Positions 1 to 9,395 are shown, counted from the first letter of the stretch. The stretch is DNA of 64,000 nucleotides from Candidatus Obscuribacterales bacterium (GCA_019745415.1 JAIETF010000026.1:124001-188000), one strand, 5' to 3'. Notes: generated from the letters alone by a model not told the origin. Numbers and translations: made by a program.

Positions 1-308
1 CTTCTGATAGGGTTTCTAATAGCTCTGCCAGCAGCCCCTCAGCTAATAAAGATGTCCAGCCCATGCTCCTGGCACTTAGCCATTATCCTGCCTGCCACAA
101 GTTAGCCGCCGACCTGAAAGCCGACCTCTTTCTTTGCGGTCACACCCACGGCGGGCAGGTGACGTTGTCACCCTTTAGATTCTTCGAACGCGGCTACTAT
201 GGCGGCTCACCACCAGCATATGTCAACCGCGGCTTGGGCATGTTCGGCTTGCCTATCCGTTTTCTCTGCCCACCAGAGCTAACAATTATAGAACTGCAAA
301 AAGACTAA
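1..308 (+). CDS. metallophosphoesterase, C-terminal fragment (cut by window edge)
   Basis: This is the C-terminal end of a calcineurin-like metallophosphoesterase. The reading frame is already open at base 3, before the first ATG at 63, so the gene starts outside the window. The segment LSHYPA followed by CGHTHGGQV is the family's last metal-binding block, in which the histidines bind the dinuclear metal centre. The tail, with an RGLGMFGLPIRF stretch and a PPELTIIEL end, fits the YaeI/YkuE-type membrane-associated subfamily. Substrate is unknown; phosphodiester or lipid-phosphate hydrolysis is inferred from family. It converges on the following minus-strand gene with a 1-base gap and no visible terminator. 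Confidence 0.85.
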   Translation, partial: SDRVSNSSASSPSANKDVQPMLLALSHYPACHKLAADLKADLFLCGHTHGGQVTLSPFRFFERGYYGGSPPAYVNRGLGMFGLPIRFLCPPELTIIELQKD

Positions 309-309
309 T

Positions 310-1095
310 TTACTGCACAGGCTTGGTCTTAGAAGCAGCTCCAGCAGGGGCTGCATTCACCGCAGCAGCATTATTTGTTACGCCGTCCTTAGCCACGCTT
401 TCTTTAGCAGTGCCGGTAGGCTGGGCAGCCAAATCTACATTAGCTATGCAATCTTTGGTGTTCACTACCCTCAACTGTGAAACGATGACAGCCGGATCGC
501 AGTCGAAGGTGCCGCTGGTCCCGCGCATCTTGCGCACAAAGATATTGAGCCGGGGCGGGGTAACCATAACAAATAGATAGTATGGAGTCTCTCCACTCTT
601 CGGCACAACTTCAAAACTCTTCAAAGCGGTGATGGCATGAAATGAAGTTTCAGAGAGCCCGGTCTCTTTTGCCACTCTCTCATTGGTGAACTGCACCTCC
701 CGCACCCGCGCCGTATCAAGAAACGGCTTGTTGAAGCGATTGAATGCAAAAGTCCCAATTTTGCCTACGTCATATGACTCCAACAAAATTTGCTCGGGCG
801 CAGTCTTCATTCCAGCCGACTCATAATCTTCGAAGATTTTTACAACCTTTTCAGGCGGTACTTTGAGAAAGCTGACGTGGTCTTGGGTTATCAGCTTAGC
901 CTTGACCGGGACAAAAGTCTTATGGTTATAGCGAATGGCTAAATCGCAGTCAGGCAGCACGATTACATCGTGGTCCTTATCATAACTCAAACCCGGTTCG
1001 GCAATTGCAGACGGCGCCAAAGCCAAACACACAGATAGCGCCAGATTGACCGCCAGAACGCATGCACTCGCAACTTTCTTATTAAAGGAAACCAT
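310..1095 (-). CDS. secreted protein of unknown function
   Basis: The frame opens at 1161, but the ATG at 1095 is preferred because an AAGGGG ribosome-binding site lies six bases upstream and because it begins a clean signal peptide (MVSFNKK, hydrophobic core, APSAIA cleavage region). This gives 261 aa. The mature part has no family I recognise. It is a globular mixed alpha/beta domain of about 190 residues followed by an Ala/Thr/Lys-rich low-complexity tail of about 35 residues. A few cysteines (for example DCDLA and FDCDP) could form disulphides after export. It stands alone between a convergent and a divergent gene. Confidence 0.7.
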   Translation of the reverse strand: MVSFNKKVASACVLAVNLALSVCLALAPSAIAEPGLSYDKDHDVIVLPDCDLAIRYNHKTFVPVKAKLITQDHVSFLKVPPEKVVKIFEDYESAGMKTAPEQILLESYDVGKIGTFAFNRFNKPFLDTARVREVQFTNERVAKETGLSETSFHAITALKSFEVVPKSGETPYYLFVMVTPPRLNIFVRKMRGTSGTFDCDPAVIVSQLRVVNTKDCIANVDLAAQPTGTAKESVAKDGVTNNAAAVNAAPAGAASKTKPVQ

Positions 1096-1244
1096 GGACA
1101 ACCCCTTTGCATCGAATAACTTCAGCATTGCCTTGCTAAGGCGCCATTCTACCGCAATCAAAACTATCCCGCTTAGCTCCTACAGACTGGAAATCACGAA
1201 GCCAAGACCGTATTGTGCATAGAAATTCTACCATCGGCTAAATC

Positions 1245-3119
1245 ATGAATTCGATCAACAGCGCCTGCCTGCTTCTATCTATCGCGTCTATTTGTCTTCT
1301 CGCCAGTCCTGCACGAGCTATTGAGCAAAAGAAGCAAGAAGCCAGACCGGATGCGCCTAAACAACATAGTAGTCACCACCATAACACTAGTGTTAGCCTC
1401 ATAGAATCTGGACTCAAGCACTACAACGCCGGCGAATATAGCAAAGCCGCACACCTGTTCAATCAACTAAACAAAACACTGCCCAATAGCAAAGTAGCAT
1501 TCAAGGCAAAGACTTTGTTGGCTGAGGCGGACTGCCTCTACCAATCTGGTGACTATGTACCGGCCTTGAACCTTCTGAAAGGAGTTTTGAGCGGTAAAGT
1601 GCTCGACTTCAATTCATTGAGAGAAGGCAGTAGAGCCACACTGCTTGCCGAACTCAACTGTGCGGCCGGCGAATGTCTTTATGAACTTGAAAAACACAAC
1701 GAAGCCTCGCGCTACTTCAATACGGCTATCGAGATATGGAAAGACGGTGGTGTTGGAGAAGACGTTCTCTTGCGCAGCCTTGAGGGACTAGGCGCCAGCT
1801 TTATCAAGATGGACGACTATGAAAAGGCCCTGCCACTCTACCAGGAAGTAGCCTATCTAGACAGAGCCCGCTATGGCATTGAAAGCATTCCCTATGCTTG
1901 GTCTTTACGAATTCTCAATGATATTTACTGGAAGCTGAAGTCACCCAAACTCGCCAGGCAATGCTTCGAAAGATCTGTATGGAATTTTCGCAACGCCAAC
2001 TATCAAAGGCTTGTACCGGTCTGGGTAGAACGCATGAAGGCAGCCAAAACCCAGTTCGCATCCAGCCCATCTGAACTTGAAAAGCTCATCGCAGATCGTA
2101 TTTTCGGTACCCTTGGCAATATTTCTGACATAAACTTCCTCAATCCCGGGCTCTACACCGGAATCACTGACTATTCGGTACATACAGAGAACGCGGCAAG
2201 TGAATCCGAAGGCTCAACCGATGACGGTTTAGCAAATCAACTGCCTTGGTCGCGCAAAAGAGTGGCCGTTTTAGAGCCAGCCAGCACCATGTGGGCAGAC
2301 CCCCGCGAAGAAATCAAGGGTATAGTCGTATGCGTGCCGGGCTTCGGTCTCCACCGCCGCTCCTTCGCTGATCTGGGCGAAAGCCTGGCGTCGAAAGGCT
2401 TCGTCGTCGCCTCTTACGACGTCAGAGGCTTCGGCGCCTACACAGCCCTTAAGGCAAGAGACCGCATCGACCTGGAAAAATCTCTGGAAGATCTAGACGA
2501 CTCGATTATCCAATTGCGCAAAGATTTCAAGGGAGTACCAGTCTTTATACTGGGTGAATCGATGGGTGGTTCGATTGCGCTGCAGTTTTGCGCCCATCAC
2601 CCCGAGTTAGTAGAAGGGCTGATTGCAGCTGTGCCATCAGAGCAAAGATATAGGCAGTGGCTAACAGCCAGCAAAGTATTGGTTGGCTTGATCACCGGCA
2701 GCCGCAAACCAATAGATGTTGGCCCGGTTGTTGTTTCAAGAGCCACCCAAAAGAAAGACCTGCGCGAAACTTGGACTTCTGACCCCAGCAGTCGTTTCAC
2801 TGCTACAGCCCGAGAATTGTATGGCTTCAAGCGCTTTGTTTCTCGCAACCACAGCTTGGCTCGACAGGTAAAAAACACACCGGTATTGATGTTTCAAGGC
2901 GTTCACGACCTGCTGATCAGACCAGAGGGCACGATTTCGCTTTTCAAGGCAGTTGCCTGCGAAGACAAAGACCTAATGCTCATCGGCAAATCAGAGCATC
3001 TTGTTTTTGAAGAAGGACAATTCGACAAAAACTTGCTGGTGAGTATTTGCGACTGGATGCGCAATCATAGCGACACAGCCAACGAAATCAAAAGAGAAAC
3101 GGAGACTAAGAAGCAATGA
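1245..3119 (+). CDS. secreted TPR protein fused to an alpha/beta hydrolase (lysophospholipase-like)
   Basis: A signal peptide (residues 1-25) is followed by a His-rich linker, tetratricopeptide-like helices over about residues 50-270 (for example GEYSKAAHLFNQL and DDYEKALPLYQEV), and a serine hydrolase domain over about 340-610. The hydrolase has the nucleophile elbow GESMGG with Ser439, and plausible triad partners Asp555 (GVHD) and His585 (KSEH). This matches the monoacylglycerol lipase/lysophospholipase group (Hydrolase_4). Exported action on a lipid or ester is inferred. It is the first gene of a unit: its TGA overlaps the next ATG by four bases. A fusion of TPRs to a hydrolase is uncommon and suggests a protein-recruited or scaffolded enzyme. 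Confidence 0.85.
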   Translation: MNSINSACLLLSIASICLLASPARAIEQKKQEARPDAPKQHSSHHHNTSVSLIESGLKHYNAGEYSKAAHLFNQLNKTLPNSKVAFKAKTLLAEADCLYQSGDYVPALNLLKGVLSGKVLDFNSLREGSRATLLAELNCAAGECLYELEKHNEASRYFNTAIEIWKDGGVGEDVLLRSLEGLGASFIKMDDYEKALPLYQEVAYLDRARYGIESIPYAWSLRILNDIYWKLKSPKLARQCFERSVWNFRNANYQRLVPVWVERMKAAKTQFASSPSELEKLIADRIFGTLGNISDINFLNPGLYTGITDYSVHTENAASESEGSTDDGLANQLPWSRKRVAVLEPASTMWADPREEIKGIVVCVPGFGLHRRSFADLGESLASKGFVVASYDVRGFGAYTALKARDRIDLEKSLEDLDDSIIQLRKDFKGVPVFILGESMGGSIALQFCAHHPELVEGLIAAVPSEQRYRQWLTASKVLVGLITGSRKPIDVGPVVVSRATQKKDLRETWTSDPSSRFTATARELYGFKRFVSRNHSLARQVKNTPVLMFQGVHDLLIRPEGTISLFKAVACEDKDLMLIGKSEHLVFEEGQFDKNLLVSICDWMRNHSDTANEIKRETETKKQ

Positions 3120-4135
3120 TCTTTCTTGAGTTTGCTGCTTGCGCCATCGTTATTCTCATTGCCGGCACAAAATTGTCAAAGCACGCCGATGTTATAGCCG
3201 AGGCCACAGGCTTGGGGAAAAGCTGGGTAGGACTACTGCTATTGGCCACAGTCACATCACTGCCTGAACTTCTGTCGAGTATCTCAGCCGTGACTCTCAA
3301 TAACGTTCCAGATTTGGCTGTGAGCGGCACATTGGGCAGTTGTATGTTCAATATGCTGGTCATTGCCTCCTTAGACCTACATTCAAAGACTCGCCCCGTA
3401 TCAGCCCTAGTGCAGCAAGGCCACCAGCTTTCAGCAGGATTCGGAGTCGTACTGCTAGCCCTTGCTGCTATCGACATACTTTTCGGCAAATATCTTCCCA
3501 CTATTAGCGCACTAAATTCTATAGATCCGATGAGCCTGCTTTTCATAGTGGTCTATCTGTTCTCAATGAAGCTAATCTACAGCTATGAAAAGACTCGGTT
3601 GCAAGAGTTCATTCATGAGAGTGCCACGGCAATTACAACCGGCAAAGACGAAAAAGACTCGAGCGCTCTAAAGGGTGCCATCACTTGGTTCACAGTGCAT
3701 TCAATCTTTATTGTAATTGCTTCACTTTATCTACCAGATTTAGCCGAGCAAATAGCGAAACAAACCGGCTGGGGAGAGAGTTTCATCGGCTCATCACTAA
3801 TTGCCATCACCACTTCATTGCCAGAAATAACTGTTTCGGTGGCAGCAGCGCGCATGGGCTCTTTCGACATGGCGGTAGCCAATTTGCTTGGCTCAAATCT
3901 GTTCAACGTAGCTATTCTTGCCATAACCGACTTCTTTTATTTAAAAGCGCCGCTCTTGCGCAGCGTTCAACAAATCAATACGCTGTCTGCCTTGACCGCG
4001 ATAGTATGCTCCGGCGTGGTGATCATCGGTCTGACCTATCAATCGAAGAAAAAGTTCTACTATCTCGCTGGCGACGCCATCGCCATTGCCTTCTTTTATA
4101 TAATGGCCAACACCCTTCTATTCATGGCGCACTAA
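3116..4135 (+). CDS. sodium/calcium exchanger family (CaCA) membrane protein
   Basis: At 339 aa with about ten hydrophobic segments, this has the two inverted alpha repeats of the Ca2+:cation antiporter family. The first is LLLATVTSLPELLSS followed by GSCMFNML, the second is SLIAITTSLPEITVS followed by NLLGSNLFNVAIL. The acidic Glu of each TSLPE motif is the known cation ligand. In repeat 1 the usual GSN is GSC. It most likely exchanges Ca2+ or another cation for Na+ or H+ across the inner membrane. It overlaps the upstream TPR-hydrolase by ATGA and is followed after one base by a TPR protein, so translation is probably coupled. Several calcium-related proteins elsewhere in the window fit a calcium theme. 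Confidence 0.92.
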   Translation: MIFLEFAACAIVILIAGTKLSKHADVIAEATGLGKSWVGLLLLATVTSLPELLSSISAVTLNNVPDLAVSGTLGSCMFNMLVIASLDLHSKTRPVSALVQQGHQLSAGFGVVLLALAAIDILFGKYLPTISALNSIDPMSLLFIVVYLFSMKLIYSYEKTRLQEFIHESATAITTGKDEKDSSALKGAITWFTVHSIFIVIASLYLPDLAEQIAKQTGWGESFIGSSLIAITTSLPEITVSVAAARMGSFDMAVANLLGSNLFNVAILAITDFFYLKAPLLRSVQQINTLSALTAIVCSGVVIIGLTYQSKKKFYYLAGDAIAIAFFYIMANTLLFMAH

Positions 4136-4136
4136 T

Positions 4137-5117
4137 ATGAACTACCTCATAAAGATGCAGTTCTCAGCAGGCCTAGGTCTGCTTCTTTCGCTGACAGTGA
4201 ATACTTGCGCCCCGGCCAAAGCCCCGGCGGTCCACAAAGTGCCGGATAGCGAAGCCGAAACCGTCAAGCAAATCAGGCGCATACCTGAAGATAAACGAAC
4301 ACCGCTGCAGCAAGCCATACTTTGGGTAAAGACCGACAAAGTAGAAAAAGCAAAGCCGATTCTAGAGAAAATCATCAAGTCTGAACCAGATAATGCCATA
4401 GCGCTCGAAACCCTTGGAGAAGCGCTGTTCAACGAGAATTTGGACGGTTCGCAGCATAAACAAGCGAGAATCTATCTAACTAGAGCAGTAACGATTGCGC
4501 CGGAGCGGGGCTGTGCCTTTCGTATGTTGGCTGAAATGGATATGACCGACGGCAACTTTAAGAAAGCCCTGGCAAACTGCAATAAAGCCTTGCGGGCAGA
4601 GCGCCCCTGTCGAGTGGCGCATCGCACCAAAGCAGCTGCTCTGAGCAATCTCAAACGCTATGATGATGCCCTGAAAGAAATGGAAAAATATTTCAAATAT
4701 GTCAATCGCAACGACAATGCCAATCTCAGAGATCGCGAAATGTACGGCGCTTGCTTGCAAGACGCAGGAAAATTCGACGAGGCGATTAGCTTTTACAAAA
4801 GCTGGCTAAGCAAGGGCTACAGCGACATGGTCGCCTTAAGTCTAGCCGATTGTCAATTTAAGGCAGGCAAGAAAGAAGACGCCCTTGCCACCATCAGCGA
4901 GACCATAAGGCGCAATCAAATGGACGAACTCGCCTTACAAAGACGAGCAGGATACTATCTCGATATGCAGCGCTATAAAGAAGCGCTCAACGACTTGAAC
5001 AAGGCTCTAGAATTGGGCAGCAACAATAGACTCTTACTGCAAAGAGCCAAGGTTTTTGAGAAAATGGGTCTCAAAGAGAAAGCGGCAGCCGATAGACGCA
5101 AAGCGGGAGCCCCCTGA
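4137..5117 (+). CDS. secreted tetratricopeptide repeat protein
   Basis: This 326-aa protein has an N-terminal hydrophobic segment (about residues 5-25, probably a signal peptide ending near APAKA) and then tandem TPR helices to the C terminus. Clear repeats include DNAIALETLGEALF, KRYDDALKEMEKYF, GKFDEAISFYKSWL, GKKEDALATISETI and QRYKEALNDLNKAL. No catalytic domain is present, so a scaffold role in the periplasm or on the surface is likely. It lies one base after the exchanger gene and shares one base with the next gene (TGATG), so it belongs to the same unit. Confidence 0.88.
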   Translation: MNYLIKMQFSAGLGLLLSLTVNTCAPAKAPAVHKVPDSEAETVKQIRRIPEDKRTPLQQAILWVKTDKVEKAKPILEKIIKSEPDNAIALETLGEALFNENLDGSQHKQARIYLTRAVTIAPERGCAFRMLAEMDMTDGNFKKALANCNKALRAERPCRVAHRTKAAALSNLKRYDDALKEMEKYFKYVNRNDNANLRDREMYGACLQDAGKFDEAISFYKSWLSKGYSDMVALSLADCQFKAGKKEDALATISETIRRNQMDELALQRRAGYYLDMQRYKEALNDLNKALELGSNNRLLLQRAKVFEKMGLKEKAAADRRKAGAP

Positions 5118-6370
5118 TGGCAGCATTATTCAAACAAAGAGTGCTCTTTCTTAGCCTTTCTGCAGCCATAGGGACAGTTCTAGTCGAAGCTCTGCATCAA
5201 GACTTATTTGGAGATTTAGATGGAGACAGCACAAATAGAAGTCTCTACATAGCGGCGGGCGGTGCTTGTCGGGCGGAGCCTCAAAACAAAAGCAAAGCCG
5301 GTAAAGCCGACAAAACAGCAGAACATGCCAAAAGAAGCAATGAAATCAAAGGCAAAGGCGAACAAACAACTGGTAATGCCAAAGAAAGCAATCTCAGATT
5401 CAGAACTTTCAGTACAAAAAACGATGTCTTTTATCACATCTATCGCTGCCCCAGTGTCAACAAAGAGCGAGTGCTGGACTTTCCGGGCAAGAAACAATAC
5501 GGCACCCTCTTTCTTTTTGACAAGCCTAACTTAAATCGCGGCGACGGCACACCCAAGCTTATCAAAGCCCAAGGGTCAGTGAAAATTCCTGCCGGTAACC
5601 TGATTGAGTTCCTACCCAACGAACATTTCATCATGGCGCCGCAGCAACTCGATAAGCTGCCGGATGACGCTTTCGATGCTGTACGCATGAAATACTTTGC
5701 CATGGACGATAGTGAAGAAGGACGCGCCGACGATGCCTTGATTTATCTAGGACGATTCAAAACGATCAAATATCTCGATCTTGATCGCTGCGAAATTAGC
5801 GATCGGGGCCTGGAAGGAATCAAGAACCTGCCTAATCTAGTCACTTTTACAGCGATGAACTCTTCAATCACCGGCAAATGTTTCAAAAAGCTCGGCGTCT
5901 TAAAAGAACTCAAACAGCTAAAACTGCAAAACACTGACCCAGACCTTTCTTGCATTGCCGACATTCCCAAAGCCTTTCCCAATTTATGGCATCTCTGCTT
6001 AACCCGCACCCGCATCACCAATAAGGCCATCGAGCCGCTGGCCGCTTTGAAAAGCCTGAAAAGACTTGATTTGGCTGAAAACAGCTTTTTAGACGATGGT
6101 TGTATACCAACCCTAGCCTGCCTCAATAGTCTGAATAATCTAGAGATACCAGAAACTCGCATCACCGCCAAAGGTTTACTAAAGCTCAAACACCTGCCCC
6201 TCAGGCAAGTCGATCTGTCCGCAAGCAACGGCAAGCCCGAGAGTTTTGAAAAGCTGCGCCATGAGATGAAGTCGACAGTTTTCACCATGGTGACAAAGTA
6301 CGACAAACCGCCGGTCAGCGAGAACGAACAGACTTTGTTTGCCCCTTTGTCGAGAGGACGCAAGCTCTAG
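5117..6370 (+). CDS. secreted leucine-rich repeat protein
   Basis: The start overlaps the upstream stop as TGATG. An N-terminal hydrophobic segment (about residues 8-25) leads into a Lys/Ala/Asn-rich low-complexity linker (about 50-95), a globular region (about 95-205) and leucine-rich repeats (about 210-370). The repeats have the ribonuclease-inhibitor-like spacing LxxLxLxxTxITxxGLxxL, for example IKYLDLDRCEISDRG. It is probably exported and binds protein or glycan ligands. The globular part plus LRRs resembles the extracytoplasmic half of the kinase at 49611-51704: both run from a short FP-containing strand through a LIxF/LVKF-TP segment to a Phe-rich strand and then LRRs. Last gene of the four-gene unit. 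Confidence 0.85.
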   Translation: MAALFKQRVLFLSLSAAIGTVLVEALHQDLFGDLDGDSTNRSLYIAAGGACRAEPQNKSKAGKADKTAEHAKRSNEIKGKGEQTTGNAKESNLRFRTFSTKNDVFYHIYRCPSVNKERVLDFPGKKQYGTLFLFDKPNLNRGDGTPKLIKAQGSVKIPAGNLIEFLPNEHFIMAPQQLDKLPDDAFDAVRMKYFAMDDSEEGRADDALIYLGRFKTIKYLDLDRCEISDRGLEGIKNLPNLVTFTAMNSSITGKCFKKLGVLKELKQLKLQNTDPDLSCIADIPKAFPNLWHLCLTRTRITNKAIEPLAALKSLKRLDLAENSFLDDGCIPTLACLNSLNNLEIPETRITAKGLLKLKHLPLRQVDLSASNGKPESFEKLRHEMKSTVFTMVTKYDKPPVSENEQTLFAPLSRGRKL

Positions 6371-6412
6371 AATAGAGCGCCTAACATATAGCCGATCCGC
6401 TTTTCCTTAGAG

Positions 6413-7462
6413 TTAAAAACCCTTGATGCGGCGCTCGTTTGAAATCGCCTTGGTCAAAAGTATAGGCGAACCTTTTTCATCAAAAACTTTGACCGAACTA
6501 TCTGTGCGCAAGAGCCCCGGTGCAACCAGCTTATAGCTGTTCAACTCTTCGTCTTGATAAGACTGCACCACCCGGCGGCTAGCCTTATCAACCACACTAT
6601 GGCGGGCTTGTACTTTGACAAGACAGCTATTCTTGCCGGTTTCGATAAGCTGATAGGCAAGCACCCGGTGGTAATCGATGAAACCGCCTCTATCCACAGA
6701 GCCGGCGGCAGACAGAGGAATATTCATAAATACCTGTCCGCTCTTGTCTTTGGTTGTGCCAAAGACATCTACCACTCTAGCAGCCTGCCGCCCCACCGCC
6801 TTCAATGGTTTCTTATTGATTAGGTCAAAACGACTGGTTTCATTAGTTTCGCGCCGCTCCCAGGTTCCAGCCAACCAAAATGGCACCTTTATTTTCAAGC
6901 TGCCTTTCAAAGCACTGTCTTTCAAGGCACTGCCTTTCAAGACCGCACGATTCTCATTACTCTTAGAGCCAGCAGGGAGACTCTTGAGATAGGCTTGGCG
7001 CCTGGCTTCTTCTACTCCAATCATAGAATAATCAACTGTCGGGGCAGTGCTGAATCGAGGAGTCGAAACAGGTGCGGAATGGCGCTGAGGCTTGGCTGCC
7101 TGCTGCAGATTTGGGCTGTATCGAGGAAGGGCAATCTGAGAATAATCACCCGAGAAAAAGGTTCCGACCCGCTCACTCTCGGGCACAGCCTCCATTCTCT
7201 CAGAATGACTGATGCCGCCCGAAAGAGTATAAGAGCCGGAAGCAGCTGCGGCGCTGCTCTCTTTATAGAGGTCATTTTCATCAAAAGCCAGCGCGGCTAT
7301 GGGTGGAACTAATAGCACAAGCGGCAACAGCAAAGAAAGCGGCAGCGAAAAGCGCGGCGAAGCCATCTTGTCAGACAGCGCCAACTTGTCAGGCGACGCC
7401 ATCTTGTCAGGCAACGTCCTCAAAATACAGGCACAAAGACTCTTCTCTGCTTTTTTCTTCAT
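6413..7462 (-). CDS. secreted protein of unknown function with repeated N-terminus
   Basis: The frame is open from 7552, but starts above 7491 would overlap mnmG, so the ATG at 7462 is chosen (349 aa). A start at 7366 (MASPRFSLPL) would also give a good signal peptide. No Shine-Dalgarno decides between them. The N-terminus carries an 18-bp, three-copy in-frame duplication (7362-7415, DKMASP-type units). A second 15-bp duplication lies at about 6895-6940 (ALKGS/ALKDS units). The C-terminal 150 residues form a beta-rich domain beginning near VPFWLAGTWERRETNETS, which looks like a lipocalin or DUF-type barrel opening, but I cannot name the family. It directly follows mnmG on the same strand. Confidence 0.7.
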   Translation of the reverse strand: MKKKAEKSLCACILRTLPDKMASPDKLALSDKMASPRFSLPLSLLLPLVLLVPPIAALAFDENDLYKESSAAAASGSYTLSGGISHSERMEAVPESERVGTFFSGDYSQIALPRYSPNLQQAAKPQRHSAPVSTPRFSTAPTVDYSMIGVEEARRQAYLKSLPAGSKSNENRAVLKGSALKDSALKGSLKIKVPFWLAGTWERRETNETSRFDLINKKPLKAVGRQAARVVDVFGTTKDKSGQVFMNIPLSAAGSVDRGGFIDYHRVLAYQLIETGKNSCLVKVQARHSVVDKASRRVVQSYQDEELNSYKLVAPGLLRTDSSVKVFDEKGSPILLTKAISNERRIKGF

Positions 7463-7490
7463 AGAGGAGACCGCCCAAACCAGGCCGTCA

Positions 7491-9395
7491 TCACTGCAAA
7501 ACTTTCTCTTGAAGGCGCCCAGCCTCGGCTTGAGCCCGACGACGCTGCTCAAGAAAGACCATCAAGACCGAAACATCGGCGGGGCTGACACCGCCTATAC
7601 GGGCAGCCTGACCCAAGGTCTGAGGACGCACCCGATTGAGCTTCTCGCGCGCCTCTTTGGCGAGATGCTTCAGTTCGTTATAGTCAAAGCCTTCCGGCAG
7701 CTTCACTTTGTCATACTTTTCAGTATGTTCTATTTGTTGTTTTTGTCTTTCGATATAACCGGCATATTTCACATCGGTTTCAACTTCTAAGGCAAAAGGA
7801 AAGGGCTTTTCGCTATCAGCCGGGGCCTTGCTTTCGATGACGCTATAGGGCACGCGCGGTCGACGCAGTAATTCTTCCAGGGTGACCGACTGCTTCAGAG
7901 TTTCACCTAGTGGTGCCAATAGCTCTTCAAAGCCGCCTTCGGGATAGATGCGAGTTTTTCTCAGGCGGTTCTTCTCGCCATTGATGGCTTCTTGCTTTTC
8001 AGTGAACAGACGATAGCGATAATCGTCGACCAACCCGATGGAGCGACCAAGCGGGGTGAGCCTAACATCAGCGTTGTCTTGTCTTAGCAGAAGTCGATAT
8101 TCTGAGCGCGAAGTCATCATGCGATAGGGCTCGCCTATTTCTTTTGTGACCAAATCGTCTATCAGCGTGCCTGTATAGCTGGATGACCGCGGCAAGGCAA
8201 AAGGCTTTTCGCCTTTTACATATAATGCGGCGTTGATGCCGGCGATAATACCCTGGGCGGCGGCTTCTTCATAGCCGGAAGTGCCGAGAATCTGACCAGC
8301 AGCGAAGAAACCAGGCAAGTCTTTTGCCATCAAGGCATGGCTGAACTGAATAGCCGGCAAATAGTCATACTCGACAGCATAAGCAGGGCGCACCATAACA
8401 GCCTTTTCCAAGCCGGGCAGCGAATGCACTATTTCGCGCTGCACATGCACGGGCAAACTGGTGGAGCAGCCCTGCAGATAGACTTCATAAGTCGAGCGGC
8501 CTTCCGGTTCAAGAAAGAGCGAGTGGCTGTCTTTGTCGGCAAAACGCACGATCTTGTCTTCGATAGAAGGACAGTATCGCGGTCCGACCCCGTGAATCAT
8601 GCCCGAATACATCGGTGATTCGTGCAAGTTATTGCGAATCAATTCGTGGGTGCGTTCATTGGTGCGGGTCTGGTGGCAGGGAATCTGCGGCAAAACCGGT
8701 CTCTTATCGAGAAAAGAGAAGAACTGCGGAATGGGATCGCCGGGCACCTCGGGTAAGATGCTGTAGTCGATTGTGCGCCCATCTATGCGAGGCGGCGTGC
8801 CGGTTTTAAGACGCCCCATGTTGAACCCGAGCGCTTTTAGACAACCAGAAAGTCCAATGGCAGGGAACTCACCAGCTCGTCCAGCCGGCATTGTTTCTTT
8901 GCCGATCCAAATGGTACCTTCCAAGAAAGTACCAGCCGAAAGCACCACAGCTCGGCAGCCGATGCGGTCGCCAAAAGTTAGCTCGACCCCAGCCACTTGA
9001 TTGTTTTCGATAATTAAATTCTTGACCATACCCTGACGCAAGGTCAGGTTGGGCAAAGACTCCATATAGTTTTTCATCCAGATGGAATATTCGCGTTTAT
9101 CCGACTGGGCTCTGAGCGCCTGAACCGCTGGTCCACGGCTGGAATTGAGCATACGAATCTGCAGATAAGTGGCATCGGTGGCTTCGCCTATAACCCCGCC
9201 TAGTGCATCTACTTCTCTGGCTAGATGAGTCTTGCCGGGCCCACCCACAGCAGGGTTGCAAGGCATGGCACCGATAGTATCGAGATTGACTGCCAGCATG
9301 AGGGTGCTCAAACCCATGCGCGCCGCAGCGTTAGCCGCTTCGCAGCCGGCGTGACCGCCGCCAATTACCACAACGTCGAAATACATACTGTGCAT
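7491..9395 (-). CDS. mnmG: tRNA uridine 5-carboxymethylaminomethyl modification enzyme MnmG
   Basis: This 634-aa protein is full length for MnmG/GidA. The N-terminal FAD-binding GGGHAGCEAA loop, AVNLDTIGAMPCNPAVGG, PAGRAGEFPA, the PPRIDGRTID block and FAAGQILGTSGYEEAAAQG are family signatures. The C-terminal LGQAARIGGVSPADVSVL motif is the MnmE-interaction domain. With MnmE it installs cmnm5/nm5 on U34 of certain tRNAs using FAD and methylenetetrahydrofolate or glycine. An alternative ATG three codons downstream (9386) fits the usual start just before YFDVVVIGG. No mnmE or rsmG is adjacent, unlike the common arrangement. Confidence 0.98.
   Translation of the reverse strand: MHSMYFDVVVIGGGHAGCEAANAAARMGLSTLMLAVNLDTIGAMPCNPAVGGPGKTHLAREVDALGGVIGEATDATYLQIRMLNSSRGPAVQALRAQSDKREYSIWMKNYMESLPNLTLRQGMVKNLIIENNQVAGVELTFGDRIGCRAVVLSAGTFLEGTIWIGKETMPAGRAGEFPAIGLSGCLKALGFNMGRLKTGTPPRIDGRTIDYSILPEVPGDPIPQFFSFLDKRPVLPQIPCHQTRTNERTHELIRNNLHESPMYSGMIHGVGPRYCPSIEDKIVRFADKDSHSLFLEPEGRSTYEVYLQGCSTSLPVHVQREIVHSLPGLEKAVMVRPAYAVEYDYLPAIQFSHALMAKDLPGFFAAGQILGTSGYEEAAAQGIIAGINAALYVKGEKPFALPRSSSYTGTLIDDLVTKEIGEPYRMMTSRSEYRLLLRQDNADVRLTPLGRSIGLVDDYRYRLFTEKQEAINGEKNRLRKTRIYPEGGFEELLAPLGETLKQSVTLEELLRRPRVPYSVIESKAPADSEKPFPFALEVETDVKYAGYIERQKQQIEHTEKYDKVKLPEGFDYNELKHLAKEAREKLNRVRPQTLGQAARIGGVSPADVSVLMVFLEQRRRAQAEAGRLQEKVLQ

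Noticed and set aside
5743-6363. 206-codon minus-strand frame in the LRR gene
   Set aside because: It is antisense to a clear LRR gene, has no ribosome-binding site and no recognisable domain.
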